The translations under genes were made by a program, and so were the position numbers. A stretch of 33,964 nucleotides of DNA, taken from Nanobdellota archaeon (GTDB taxonomy: Archaea > Nanobdellota > Nanobdellia > Woesearchaeales > UBA11576). Below the pieces are notes generated by a model. That model worked only from the letters and a program-made list of their open reading frames with translations, made no database searches and was not told the DNA's origin. The stretch is from assembly GCA_018830225.1 (NCBI GenBank), contig JAHJSS010000029.1, positions 1 through 33,964 on the forward strand. The letters are read 5' to 3'. Numbering within the stretch: position 1 is the stretch's first letter; each line of letters starts with the position of its first letter. This document shows positions 1 to 8,894 of the stretch, piece after piece.

Positions 1-52
1 CAAAAACATTTAAATACACCCAGGTATACTGCTCTCTCCGGATAAAAAGAGG

Positions 53-366
53 GTATTTGTTTAGCTCTTACTGTCGCAGCGCCACGCTGCTAGTGGCGCG
101 TTGCCGGCAGGGAATTAAATCTTTAGCCGCGGGAGGCTGGCGCCTTCCATATGTCAAAAGCGGCAGGGGACCACCGGTCAAAGACCGGTGGCATGTTCGC
201 TTCGCTCACCCCTGCCGCCTTTTGAGCATGCTCAGCATACCACCACTAACCACCAATCACAGATTGGTGGTATGCTGACATATCAATTGAGATGTGGCCG
301 GTTTCCGCCCCTCATTTCCGATTAGCGCGTAAGCGGTGGCGCTGCTAAAATCAGCTAAACAAATAC
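53..366. repeat. Palindromic repeat element copy A (MITE-like, about 314 bp) with 14-bp perfect terminal inverted repeats and nested internal hairpins
   Basis: GTATTTGTTTAGCT at 53-66 is the exact reverse complement of AGCTAAACAAATAC at 353-366; subterminal GCAGCGCCAC/GGTGGCGCTGC; near-identical ends in copy B (32103-32286). Confidence 0.8.
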
Positions 367-379
367 AAAAGAGGCAAAT

Positions 380-844
380 ATGGTAATCCACGAGAGCTTT
401 GTCACAAGGAAGCCGCTTGAGTTCACCCTGATAGTCCTTGTAATCGTGCTTGTGGTGCTCCTGCCTTTCTACTTCATCACAAAGAAGAATGCAGCTCCTG
501 CTGAAGAGGGGCAGCTTATCCCTGAGACATACAGCGAAGTGAACTATCTGTTAGGGCCCGAAAGCGACCTTTCTGAGAGCGACAAGAAGCATCTTTTCGC
601 CCTGAGCTATGAGGGCAACTTTGTCCAGTGGAGCGGAAGCATGCTATCCTGTGATAGCCTGGGTTCAATGTTCAGGGTGAGCATAGATGAGACTGGAAAT
701 AACTTCGGCGATGTCATCTTTACGACAATGAGTGACTGTACAGACATACCTGCAGGCACAACCATAACATTCAAGACAAGGCTCATCGATTGGAAGATAA
801 CAACTTTTGTCGGAAAGGATGGTGAGATAATAAAATGGGAATAG
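380..844 (+). CDS. Single-pass membrane protein with extracellular domain, tandem paralogue of the next gene
   Basis: N-terminal TM (FTLIVLVIVLVVLLPFYFI); RBS-like agaggc just upstream; shared YxEV...V-W...SC...DCT...GKDG pattern with 835-1323. Confidence 0.8.
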   Translation: MVIHESFVTRKPLEFTLIVLVIVLVVLLPFYFITKKNAAPAEEGQLIPETYSEVNYLLGPESDLSESDKKHLFALSYEGNFVQWSGSMLSCDSLGSMFRVSIDETGNNFGDVIFTTMSDCTDIPAGTTITFKTRLIDWKITTFVGKDGEIIKWE

Positions 845-1323
845 TGCCAGAAGAGAAAGGCTGGGCCAGCAGGCATCCTATCATAACAACAATAATCGCA
901 ATCATACTGATAGCTGCGGCAGGCCTGGGATTAAGGGTGCTCCAGCAGAAATACTTCCCTGCAGAGGCGCAGGAGTTCACCGCCCCGGTCTTCATCAATG
1001 AGTCATATTATGAGGTGGACCAGTACTTCGATGTGAACAGCAACCTGACACAGAAAGAGCAGGATGAGCTGTTCGACACCAAGTATAGGTTCAATGTAGT
1101 CAAGTGGACATGCGAGCCCATAAGCTGCCAGGAGGTACTGGGCACGCCCACTCTCAAGCTCATCTGCAACGAGAACGGCTTCACAGAGGATGCCCGGGTC
1201 GCGATGAAAGAGGACTGCACAGAATCCGCAAAGAGGCCTGAAGTGACTGTCGTGTTCCAGCTGATGAGCAAGACAACAGGCGCATACTACCTCGGAAGGT
1301 CTGGCAGGGTCGTTGAGGAGTAG
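835..1323 (+). CDS. Single-pass membrane protein, tandem paralogue of the previous gene
   Basis: ATG overlaps the end of the upstream ORF (translational coupling); TM IITTIIAIILIAAAGLGL. Confidence 0.8.
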   Translation: MGIVPEEKGWASRHPIITTIIAIILIAAAGLGLRVLQQKYFPAEAQEFTAPVFINESYYEVDQYFDVNSNLTQKEQDELFDTKYRFNVVKWTCEPISCQEVLGTPTLKLICNENGFTEDARVAMKEDCTESAKRPEVTVVFQLMSKTTGAYYLGRSGRVVEE

Positions 1324-1366
1324 AGCAATAAAAACATTTAAAAAGAAAAGCGCCTTAAAAGCCAAA

Positions 1367-1732
1367 ATGAAAAAGAAGGTGAAACAGACATCAAGTCTTC
1401 CTGCGAAGCGGGAGACGAGATCTGCAATAAGGCAGCAGGTTCTCAGGGACCTGGCCCACCAGCACCACCAGAAGACAGAGTCCCAAGCAAGGATGTACAG
1501 GTTCGGCTTCTGGCTGTTCTTCTTCCTTGTACTATTCAGCGTCACATTCGGCGTGTGGGCAATATCCTCTATCTACAAGAATTTCCAGGTCGTCACAAAT
1601 ATACTCGATGAGTCTTTCGAGAGGACAAACCTTGTCCTGGACATAACATCCAGCAAGATACAGAGCTGCGAGAGCTCGCTGAAGCAATGCGAGATACAGG
1701 CAGTAGCGAATGGCGGCACGCCTGCTGAATAG
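1367..1732 (+). CDS. Small basic membrane protein with one TM segment
   Basis: ATG at 1367 (MKKKVKQTSS) after an AT-rich promoter-like aaaaacatttaaaaag; TM FGFWLFFFLVLFSVTFGVWAI. Confidence 0.65.
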   Translation: MKKKVKQTSSLPAKRETRSAIRQQVLRDLAHQHHQKTESQARMYRFGFWLFFFLVLFSVTFGVWAISSIYKNFQVVTNILDESFERTNLVLDITSSKIQSCESSLKQCEIQAVANGGTPAE

Positions 1733-1799
1733 ACGTAATCTACACCTGTTCTTAAATTCTGACAAAAGGCTTAAATATGCCGGGCGCCTGATTTTATGC

Positions 1800-2348
1800 A
1801 TGAAGCCCAGGCTTGTCTTGACTATCTTGGCGATATCATCCCTCCTTCTGCTTGTGCAGATAGCATCTGCTGGAGAATTCTTCCTGAAGCAGACCATATA
1901 TGAGGGGGAGACAAAGAGCTATGACGTCGGAGGCTATGTGTATGAAGTACATCTCATCTCAGTCTTCGATTCCCAGCTCAAGGCCCAGTTCGAGGTCAAT
2001 GGCGAGAAGACAGATGCGCTCGCAGAGGACGAGAGCTACAAGCTTTCAGATGGGGCTGTGATACAGGTGCGCGACGTGCTTCCGCAGGAAGCAGGCGAAG
2101 GGGCAGACCTGGTGCAGTTCAACCTTTTTCCAGTAGCGCACCCTGAAGCAAGTACAAAGACAGTGACTGCAAACGCGACACCAAAGACAGAACTATCTAT
2201 AGCCGCTGCAGCGCAACCACAGCAGGCGACAAAGGAGACAAGTGCTTTGCTGCCTGCCCAGGAAGCAAGGGTAGACGTAACCAAGAAACAGCCTGAAAGG
2301 AGCTGGTGGAGCCGCCTCATAGAAAGGCTCAAGAACCTATTCAAATAG
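1800..2348 (+). CDS. Secreted protein with signal peptide and C-terminal WWSRLIERLKNLFK tail
   Basis: Signal peptide MKPRLVLTILAISSLLLLVQIASAG; in-frame start at 1800. Confidence 0.7.
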   Translation: MKPRLVLTILAISSLLLLVQIASAGEFFLKQTIYEGETKSYDVGGYVYEVHLISVFDSQLKAQFEVNGEKTDALAEDESYKLSDGAVIQVRDVLPQEAGEGADLVQFNLFPVAHPEASTKTVTANATPKTELSIAAAAQPQQATKETSALLPAQEARVDVTKKQPERSWWSRLIERLKNLFK

Positions 2349-2387
2349 GAATGCAAACAAAGAAAACAGATATCGCCAGCGTGGCGA

Positions 2388-2591
2388 TCACTTCTCTTTC
2401 TTCAGGAACTCTGTGTAGCCGCACTTGCCGCAGGTGAGGCGGTTGTTGTGTGCTGCAAGGAAGACACCTACGCCGCACTTCGGGCAGAACTTGTTCTTCC
2501 TCTTCAGGTCGGAACCTTTGACCTCGTACTGCTTGTACTTCTGTGAGCTCTTTTTCTTCTTTTCCTTTGCTTTCTTCTCAGCCATCTTCAA
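2388..2591 (-). CDS. rps27ae: 30S ribosomal protein S27ae
   Basis: Zn ribbon [27 protein letters not shown]; adjacent to S24e. Confidence 0.93.
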   Translation of the reverse strand: MKMAEKKAKEKKKKSSQKYKQYEVKGSDLKRKNKFCPKCGVGVFLAAHNNRLTCGKCGYTEFLKKEK

Positions 2592-2915
2592 TCACTCTGC
2601 CGCCTGCTCCTTAGCCTCCTCTTTCTTCTCTGCGTGCTTGTCGAGCAGGGACTTGTCCTCAAAACGGAGCATGTCATCCTTCTTGGAGTAGACATTAGCT
2701 ATGATCTTCGCCCTCTCGACGCCATACCTGTTGTAGATATGCTTCACCACAGTAAGTGCGGCATCGCTCTTGGTTTTTGCGGCGATCGCGTCCCTTATCT
2801 GTTTCCTCGTCGGTGTAGGCCCCTTGAAGTTCAGGAAAAAGGTGTACCTCTTCCTTGACAGCAAAGGCATGTCCCTTTCCTTCAGAAGCTCTAGATCCAT
2901 GATAGTCACCTGCAC
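2592..2915 (-). CDS. rps24e: 30S ribosomal protein S24e
   Basis: Family-like sequence LLSRKRYTFFLNFKGPTPTRKQIRDAIA...YNRYGVERAKIIANVY; native start probably MDLELLKERD. Confidence 0.93.
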   Translation of the reverse strand: MQVTIMDLELLKERDMPLLSRKRYTFFLNFKGPTPTRKQIRDAIAAKTKSDAALTVVKHIYNRYGVERAKIIANVYSKKDDMLRFEDKSLLDKHAEKKEEAKEQAAE

Positions 2916-3094
2916 TTGAGTGCGTACTCCCCCTTGACCTCGACGCCTATCTTCTGGGCAATCCCGGATTTCGCTGCGTCAGCGATGAATATCCTTCCCT
3001 GCCAGTTCGTGGAGAACTTGTTGTCCTTGCATATCGGGCACTCATTGCCTTCGACAAAGATCTTGCACTTCTTGCAGCATTTCTTTTTAGCCAT
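2906..3094 (-). CDS. spt4: Transcription elongation factor Spt4 (RNA polymerase subunit E'')
   Basis: MAKKKCCKKCKIFVEGNECPICKDNKFSTNWQGRIFIADAAKS. Confidence 0.93.
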   Translation of the reverse strand: MAKKKCCKKCKIFVEGNECPICKDNKFSTNWQGRIFIADAAKSGIAQKIGVEVKGEYALKCR

Positions 3095-3122
3095 CTTGAA
3101 TTACCTTATTTACATTATTACA

Positions 3123-3719
3123 CTATTTCCCTTTCTTCTTCTCAGGCTTATCCTCTGCCTCTTTCTTGCCCTTCTTGGGCGACTTCTCCTTGTCTTCCTC
3201 GATCCAGTCGAGCTTGCCGAGGAACTCCTGCCTCATGGTGAGGCCAAGCTTCGGGTTGTTGACCTCCCTGAAAGACACTGCGATTATCCTCGCCCTGCAC
3301 CTGTCACCGACCTTCAAAGTGCGTTTTGAGTCCTTGCCTGAAAGGACCTTCTCTTTTGAAAACGAGACAAAATCATCCATCGCCTGAGAGACGTGGATCA
3401 TGCCCTCTATCGGGCCTAAGTGTATGAACGCGCCGAAATCAGCTATGTCGCGTATCTTGCCGAGGACCACCTCGTGCATCTCTGGCTTGAAAGTGAGCAG
3501 CTCGAAAGTGGTATCATAGTATGATGCGCCGTCTCCAGGTATTATTATCCCCTCGCGGATCTCATCGACCTTTGAGACATCGATGACCGTACCCAGCTCC
3601 TTGGATATGAAGCCGTCGTACTTCTTCTTGATCTGCTTGGTGACAGCCTCTTCAGCCGAAAGGCCGAACAGCTCTGGAGATACCCTGATATGGTCTTGAA
3701 GTTTTGTCCTGTAAAACAT
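3123..3719 (-). CDS. rpo7: DNA-directed RNA polymerase subunit Rpo7 (E')
   Basis: S1-like domain IRDIADFGAFIHLGPIEGMIHVSQAMDD; directly upstream of spt4. Confidence 0.93.
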   Translation of the reverse strand: MFYRTKLQDHIRVSPELFGLSAEEAVTKQIKKKYDGFISKELGTVIDVSKVDEIREGIIIPGDGASYYDTTFELLTFKPEMHEVVLGKIRDIADFGAFIHLGPIEGMIHVSQAMDDFVSFSKEKVLSGKDSKRTLKVGDRCRARIIAVSFREVNNPKLGLTMRQEFLGKLDWIEEDKEKSPKKGKKEAEDKPEKKKGK

Positions 3720-3753
3720 GCGGGATACCCTTTAACGTGTTATTTCATCCGAA

Positions 3754-3790
3754 AACAAGCTTTACCCCTTCAAATGATGAAAAGCTTGTT
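3754..3790. repeat. 10-bp perfect inverted repeat, possible stem-loop
   Basis: AACAAGCTTT (3754-3763) / AAAGCTTGTT (3781-3790), 17-nt loop, between the PIN gene stop and the rpo7 start. Confidence 0.6.
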
Positions 3791-4175
3791 AAATGAGCTT
3801 TAAATACTTTTTCTGCCTTAAAACAATCAGTTGAACGTTTTTTCGCTTTAAAACGTCTTTTAAAGCCATATCTTGCGTCGCAACTATGAAATCAGCCGGT
3901 TTTGCCAGTTCTAAAATCAGTTTATCAGTGTTTAAATTCTTTTCTGTTTTTAAAGAACGCACTTCCTTTGCCTTAATCAGCTGCAGAGCCAGCCCTGCTG
4001 CCTGTTTATCACGTCCAGAAGCGCTCTTTTTCAGCTTGTCCAGCTCTTCCAATGTCTTGTCCACTATGCAGAGCTCATAAGGCTCTTCCATTATCTTCTG
4101 GATCTCTGAGAATATGTCTACCTTGAACTGTGCTGGGATCAGCAGGAAGTTAGTGTCAAGTATTATGTGTTTCAT
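3789..4175 (-). CDS. PIN-domain protein (Fcf1-like archaeal family)
   Basis: MKHIILDTNFLLIPAQ...; acidic residues ELDKL and DFIVATQDMALK typical of PIN domains; location next to rpo7/spt4. Confidence 0.85.
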   Translation of the reverse strand: MKHIILDTNFLLIPAQFKVDIFSEIQKIMEEPYELCIVDKTLEELDKLKKSASGRDKQAAGLALQLIKAKEVRSLKTEKNLNTDKLILELAKPADFIVATQDMALKDVLKRKNVQLIVLRQKKYLKLI

Positions 4176-4296
4176 GATATCATCAATTATATCATCGGGC
4201 GCCAGGATGTTTAAAAAGGTTGTGCTGGGGTTTCAGGCTCTGTTCTTTGTTAAGGCTTTGCCATGTTCTTTTTTATAAATTATATAATAACGCTTA

Positions 4297-4323
4297 TATA
4301 TGTTAAAATCATCATAACATATA
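4297..4323. promoter_or_regulatory. AT-rich inverted repeat upstream of the AbrB-PhoU gene
   Basis: TATATGTTA (4297-4305) / TAACATATA (4315-4323), perfect 9 bp. Confidence 0.4.
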
Positions 4324-4370
4324 GGGGATATGTTTTTTTGTTCTTTTATATATGCGGGTAATGGTGTGGA

Positions 4371-5327
4371 ATGAACATGGAATACAGAAAGATAATCGAG
4401 TTCGGGAAGTCAAGCTATGTAGTCTCGCTGCCGAAATCCTGGATGGGTGAAAAGAAGCTCGGCAAGGGAGATGTGGTATACGTAGGCAGGGAGGAAGACA
4501 ACCTAGTAATATACCCTGCTGAAAGGAAAGAGACTTCCGAACCCAAGCGCATAACGATCGATGTCACGAACATGACGCAGGATGAGATACGCCTCCGCCT
4601 TATATCGAAATACATCAGGAACTTCAACGAGATCACGCTCGTGGCAGACAACCTCCAGTCCAAGGCAAAGGACATCAGGGCGATAATCCACGACCTGATG
4701 GCACTTGAGGTGGTGGAAGAGACCGCAAGCAAGATAGTGACGAAGGACTTCATCCACATGGAGGAGATATCCCCTGTAGATCTAATCAATAAGATGGACA
4801 CCATAACCAGGGAGATGATCCAGGACTCGAAGAACTCGTTCAAGGAGGACAGGTACGCGAACATATCAGAACGCGACTCTGACGTGAACAGGATATCCTA
4901 CCTTGTCTACAGGGCGATGAAGCACTACCAGAATAATTCTCTCATCGCGAGGAAAAAAGGCCTGAAACCTGAGGAGCTGATGGCCTTGTGGATGGCCGCG
5001 GTCAAGATAGAGAGCATAGCTGACGACGCAAAAAGGCTGGCGAAACTGATCCGGAGGCTGAATTTCAAGAAACAGGAGCAGGACCAGTTCTACAAGCTGT
5101 ACTCATTGGTCGAGAAATACTATGTCGATAGCATCACTGTCTTCTATGACCATGACGCTGAGAAGGCGTTCAAGCTGATCTCACAGAAGAAGAGACTCAT
5201 AAAGCAGTGCAGGGACTTCTACAGGCAGAACTGGAACCATGAGTGGGTGCCTGTGATACTCGAGAAGCTGAAGTCGATAATCGGGACCAGCAAATCGCTG
5301 CTGACTTATGTCTGTGACAGGGAATGA
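4371..5327 (+). CDS. PhoU-like regulator with N-terminal AbrB/SpoVT-type domain
   Basis: N-term RKIIEFGKSSYVVSLPKSWMGEKKLGKGDVVYV is AbrB-like; the rest is PhoU-like helices. Confidence 0.85.
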   Translation: MNMEYRKIIEFGKSSYVVSLPKSWMGEKKLGKGDVVYVGREEDNLVIYPAERKETSEPKRITIDVTNMTQDEIRLRLISKYIRNFNEITLVADNLQSKAKDIRAIIHDLMALEVVEETASKIVTKDFIHMEEISPVDLINKMDTITREMIQDSKNSFKEDRYANISERDSDVNRISYLVYRAMKHYQNNSLIARKKGLKPEELMALWMAAVKIESIADDAKRLAKLIRRLNFKKQEQDQFYKLYSLVEKYYVDSITVFYDHDAEKAFKLISQKKRLIKQCRDFYRQNWNHEWVPVILEKLKSIIGTSKSLLTYVCDRE

Positions 5328-5342
5328 GAGAAAAGCGACAGA

Positions 5343-6434
5343 CTAATCCTTCTTGTCTTTCACTTCTTTTGACCTGGAGACGACGATGCAGTTCTTCTCA
5401 GCGCTGACGAGTATCTCATCATCCTTCCTGAGGCCTGAAATCTCTGTGATTATCTCCGGCAGCACTATCCTGCTCCTGTTCAGCTGCACTTTAGTGACTA
5501 TAGTCTTGGCTGAATCGCTCAGCCCAGCAGCCTTTGCTATCTTCTCGCTCAGCTGGGCGTTCTCGCCATGGAACTTCTTCGCAGACTCGTAGAGGTACTC
5601 GGCAATCTTCTCTGCGACGTTTATGCCGGTCGCATCTGTTATGCCCTGCAGTCCAGGGCTCAGGTTCACCTCGATGACCATGGTCCCGTCCTTGCCTTTA
5701 AGGAGGTCAACAGCACAGACCTCTGCGCCGATCGCTTTGGCGGTCTTAATAGCCAGCTCCTTGGACTTGTAGTCGAGCGTGACCTTCTGACCCTTGCCGC
5801 CGGCGTGTATGTTGGCACGTTTCTCTCCCTCGACAGCCTGGCGCTCCATCGCAGCAGCGACCTTATCGCCGACCACTATCACCCTTATGTCCTTGCCTCC
5901 TGTCTCGACATATCTCTGGATTATGACCGGCTGGTTCAATGCAGAGAACGCGTCAAGGATGGAAGCTGCAGAGAGGTAAGAGTCGGCGAACATGACCCCC
6001 TTGCCCTGGGTCCCGGAAGGGAACTTCAGGACGATAGGATAGCTGAGCTTCTCAAGGAGCTGCTTCGCGCCGGCAGGGCTGGCTGATATGTAAGTCTCAG
6101 GCATAGGGATGTTCTCACGCTGAAGCGCAAGGTGAGTCAGCATCTTGTCATGCCCTATCGTGAACCCCTTAGGCTCTATCGGCGTGTATGCCTTCTCAAA
6201 GACAGAGCTCGCGACAGCATTGAGTATCTGTATGTAACGGAAAGAGCCCTTTATGTAGACGCAGTCATAGTCCTTCATCTTCTTGCCGTTGTGGAGGACC
6301 ACGTGCTTCTTTCCGCCGAGGTCTACTTCCAGCTCACGCAGGTCTATGTCGTCGACAGACTCGAAATACTTCTGCATGGCCTCAAACGTCCACTTCGAGC
6401 TTACACTTCCCAGACTTATCAGCGCAGCATTCAT
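5343..6434 (-). CDS. RimK-family ATP-grasp ligase with C-terminal AbrB/SpoVT-like segment
   Basis: ATP-grasp motifs YPIVLKFPSGTQGKGVMFADS, QRYVETGGKDIRVIVVGDKVAAAMER, VIEVNLSPGLQGITDATGINVA; C-term VQLNRSRIVLPEIITEISGLRKDDEILVSAEKNCIVVSR. Confidence 0.88.
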   Translation of the reverse strand: MNAALISLGSVSSKWTFEAMQKYFESVDDIDLRELEVDLGGKKHVVLHNGKKMKDYDCVYIKGSFRYIQILNAVASSVFEKAYTPIEPKGFTIGHDKMLTHLALQRENIPMPETYISASPAGAKQLLEKLSYPIVLKFPSGTQGKGVMFADSYLSAASILDAFSALNQPVIIQRYVETGGKDIRVIVVGDKVAAAMERQAVEGEKRANIHAGGKGQKVTLDYKSKELAIKTAKAIGAEVCAVDLLKGKDGTMVIEVNLSPGLQGITDATGINVAEKIAEYLYESAKKFHGENAQLSEKIAKAAGLSDSAKTIVTKVQLNRSRIVLPEIITEISGLRKDDEILVSAEKNCIVVSRSKEVKDKKD

Positions 6435-6438
6435 CTTC

Positions 6439-6873
6439 TCATCTTCCTTTGGGTATCTCTTTAGCAGGGTCTATGAGGAACCCCTTCTTCAATATGTTCT
6501 GGCCGATCAGGATGCTGTACTTCATCTCAGCCCTGTCCGCGATTGTGAACTCTGTCTTGAACTCCTTGTCAGCGAGGACCATCTTGGCCTCCACCATCGG
6601 GCGCAGGCTCTTGCCTGAAGCTGACTTGACAAGCTTTGCCTTCAGTATCGGCCCGAGGCTCAGCTCTGCCGCAAGCTTGACATCGACGCTTGACTTGGTC
6701 GCGCCTGAATCTATCCTTGCGAGCACTTCCATGCTCTTTCCGGTAGGGCCTGTCATTTTTACAGGCTCGACAAGACCCACGACAGTCTTCTGCTTGTATT
6801 TTATTACTATATTCCTTTTGTCTCCCAGTATGAACATCTTGTATACCTCTTGGTTTTCATGCAATCGATTCAA
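6439..6873 (-). CDS. Retropepsin-like aspartic protease, RimB / RimK-associated protease family
   Basis: VLARIDSGATKSSVDVKLA and KYSILIGQNILKKGFLIDP; adjacent to the RimK-like gene. Native start may be MFILGDK (6831). Confidence 0.85.
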   Translation of the reverse strand: MNRLHENQEVYKMFILGDKRNIVIKYKQKTVVGLVEPVKMTGPTGKSMEVLARIDSGATKSSVDVKLAAELSLGPILKAKLVKSASGKSLRPMVEAKMVLADKEFKTEFTIADRAEMKYSILIGQNILKKGFLIDPAKEIPKGR

Positions 6874-6889
6874 ACATGATCATCTAGCA

Positions 6890-8431
6890 TCATTTCAAAG
6901 CCTTCTTGAGGCCCTCATCAGCCTTCTTCGCCTGCTCCTCTGGCGTCTGCTCAATGTCTGTGAACCTCATCGTCGGGAAAAGTATGATGTCCCGGATGCT
7001 CTCAGAGTCAGTCAAGAGCATTATCATCCTATCCAGGCCGATGCCTATGCCCGCATTCGGCGGCAGCCCATACTCAAGCGCCTGGATGTAATCCTCATCC
7101 ATAGGGTGCGCCTCTTCAGCCCCTCCCCTCAGCAGCTTCGCCTGCTCCTCAAGAAGAGCCCTCTGCAGGATGGGATCGGTCAGCTCAGAGTATATATTAC
7201 CTACTTCCCAGCCGTTCACGTAAGGCTCATCCCGCTCGATAAGAGCAGGATTGTCCCTGTGCGGCTTAGCAAGCGGGCATGACTCCTTCGGATGGTCTAT
7301 GATATGGGTCGGCTGGATAATCTTATCCTCGCAGAGCTCCTCAAAAAGGAGCATGATCGCAAGTCCTCTTGAGAACTCACCCTCATAATCTATATTGTAA
7401 CCATTCAGCATATCCTTCAGCTGTCCATCATCAAGGCTCTCCACATCAATGTTCGCCAGCTCGTTCAGCGCTGCGGTCATCGTCATCCTCTTCCATGGTG
7501 CCTTGACATCAATCTCCTTTCCCTGATAACTTATCTTGGTGGTCCCGATGACCTTGAGCGCGACATACTGCCAGAGTTCCTCAAATAGCTTCATCGCGTC
7601 ATTGTAATCCGCGTAAGCCCATTGGACCTCCATCATCGTGAACTCAGGATTATGCGTCTTGTCAGAGCCCTCATTCCTGAAGCAGTAGCTCAGGTCATAC
7701 ACCTTCTCGAAACCGCCGACAATCAGGCGTTTCAGGTGGAGCTCATAAGCGATCCTCAGGTACATGGTCATGTCCCATGCATTGATCTTCGTGATGAAAG
7801 GCCTGGCGCTGCCGCCGCCATATATGGGCTGCAGTATCGGGGTCTGCACCTCGATGAAGCCTTTCCCGTCGAGAAACTCCCTCACTGCGCTGAGTATCTT
7901 CGCGCGGGTCATGAACACATCCTTGACTTCAGGATTCATTATCGTGTCCAGATACCTCTTCCTGTAACGTATCTCCTTGTCCTGGAGCCCATGATACTTC
8001 TCAGGGAGCGGCCTCAATGACTTCGCTAGCAGGTCGAACCTCTGAACATAGACAGAAATCTCACCTGTCTTGGTCTTGAACACCTTGCCAGAAGCGCCCA
8101 TCATGTCTCCGATGTCCATCTTCTTCAGCAGAGTGTAAGCGTCATCACCGACATCATCCTTGCGTATATACAGCTGGATCCTGCCTGTCTGGTCCTGCAG
8201 GTGGAGAAAAGAAGCCTTGCCCATGTTGCGCAGCTGCATTATCCTTCCGGCAACACTGACCAGGTCATCAGCATGTTCTTCAGCCTTAATATGCTCATAC
8301 TTCTTCAGGAGGTCCTTCGCATGATGCGACTTGCTGAAAGAGTAGGGGTATGGATTGATGCCTAGACCTTTCAATACGCTCAGCTTATCTACACGTTCCT
8401 TTATCAGTCGATTCTCTTCCTCTATCCCCAT
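6890..8431 (-). CDS. lysS: Lysyl-tRNA synthetase, class II
   Basis: Class II motifs FRNEGSDKTHNPEFTMMEVQWAYADY and GIGIGLDRMIMLLTDSESIRDIILFP; N-terminal OB fold. Confidence 0.95.
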   Translation of the reverse strand: MGIEEENRLIKERVDKLSVLKGLGINPYPYSFSKSHHAKDLLKKYEHIKAEEHADDLVSVAGRIMQLRNMGKASFLHLQDQTGRIQLYIRKDDVGDDAYTLLKKMDIGDMMGASGKVFKTKTGEISVYVQRFDLLAKSLRPLPEKYHGLQDKEIRYRKRYLDTIMNPEVKDVFMTRAKILSAVREFLDGKGFIEVQTPILQPIYGGGSARPFITKINAWDMTMYLRIAYELHLKRLIVGGFEKVYDLSYCFRNEGSDKTHNPEFTMMEVQWAYADYNDAMKLFEELWQYVALKVIGTTKISYQGKEIDVKAPWKRMTMTAALNELANIDVESLDDGQLKDMLNGYNIDYEGEFSRGLAIMLLFEELCEDKIIQPTHIIDHPKESCPLAKPHRDNPALIERDEPYVNGWEVGNIYSELTDPILQRALLEEQAKLLRGGAEEAHPMDEDYIQALEYGLPPNAGIGIGLDRMIMLLTDSESIRDIILFPTMRFTDIEQTPEEQAKKADEGLKKALK

Positions 8432-8541
8432 TTTATCAGAACCATATAATTACAGACGTTTTATAAAGATTGTGGTTGGAGAGCGAGGGCTTATATGGCA
8501 ATCATACCCCAAGAAAAGAGAAAAAAAACAAAAAAATAAGT

Positions 8542-8781
8542 TCAAATCTCGAAGTTAAGCTCGTTGTCAAGGTTGTCCAGGTCTGAAGATGCGAAATCCT
8601 CATCCAGATCGTCTATACTTCCGAGGTCGGACTCAACATCACTTACAGCCGCTGAAGTCGTTCCAGCAGCCCCCGCAGTCGTGACATCAACTGCAGGACT
8701 TGGTTTTGGCGCGGGCTTTCCAGCGCAGCCAAGAGTGAAGAGCAGAGTCAAGACCAAAAAAAGTGCAATAGCTTTTTTCAT
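8542..8781 (-). CDS. Small acidic lipoprotein
   Basis: Signal peptide with lipobox MKKAIALFLVLTLLFTLGCAGKP; start refined to 8781. Confidence 0.65.
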   Translation of the reverse strand: MKKAIALFLVLTLLFTLGCAGKPAPKPSPAVDVTTAGAAGTTSAAVSDVESDLGSIDDLDEDFASSDLDNLDNELNFEI

Positions 8782-8894
8782 TCCGAGTTCCTCCACATCA
8801 TAGGTCATATGTTGTTTTATAAATGTTGCCGTTTCAAGCAGCCTGTGCCGAACCATAATCAAGAAAAAAAACAAAAAAATGGTTCAGTCTGGGC

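Noticed and set aside
57-278. 73-aa ORF at window start
   Set aside because: Lies within the palindromic element A, low-complexity translation without family resemblance; treated as non-coding repeat.
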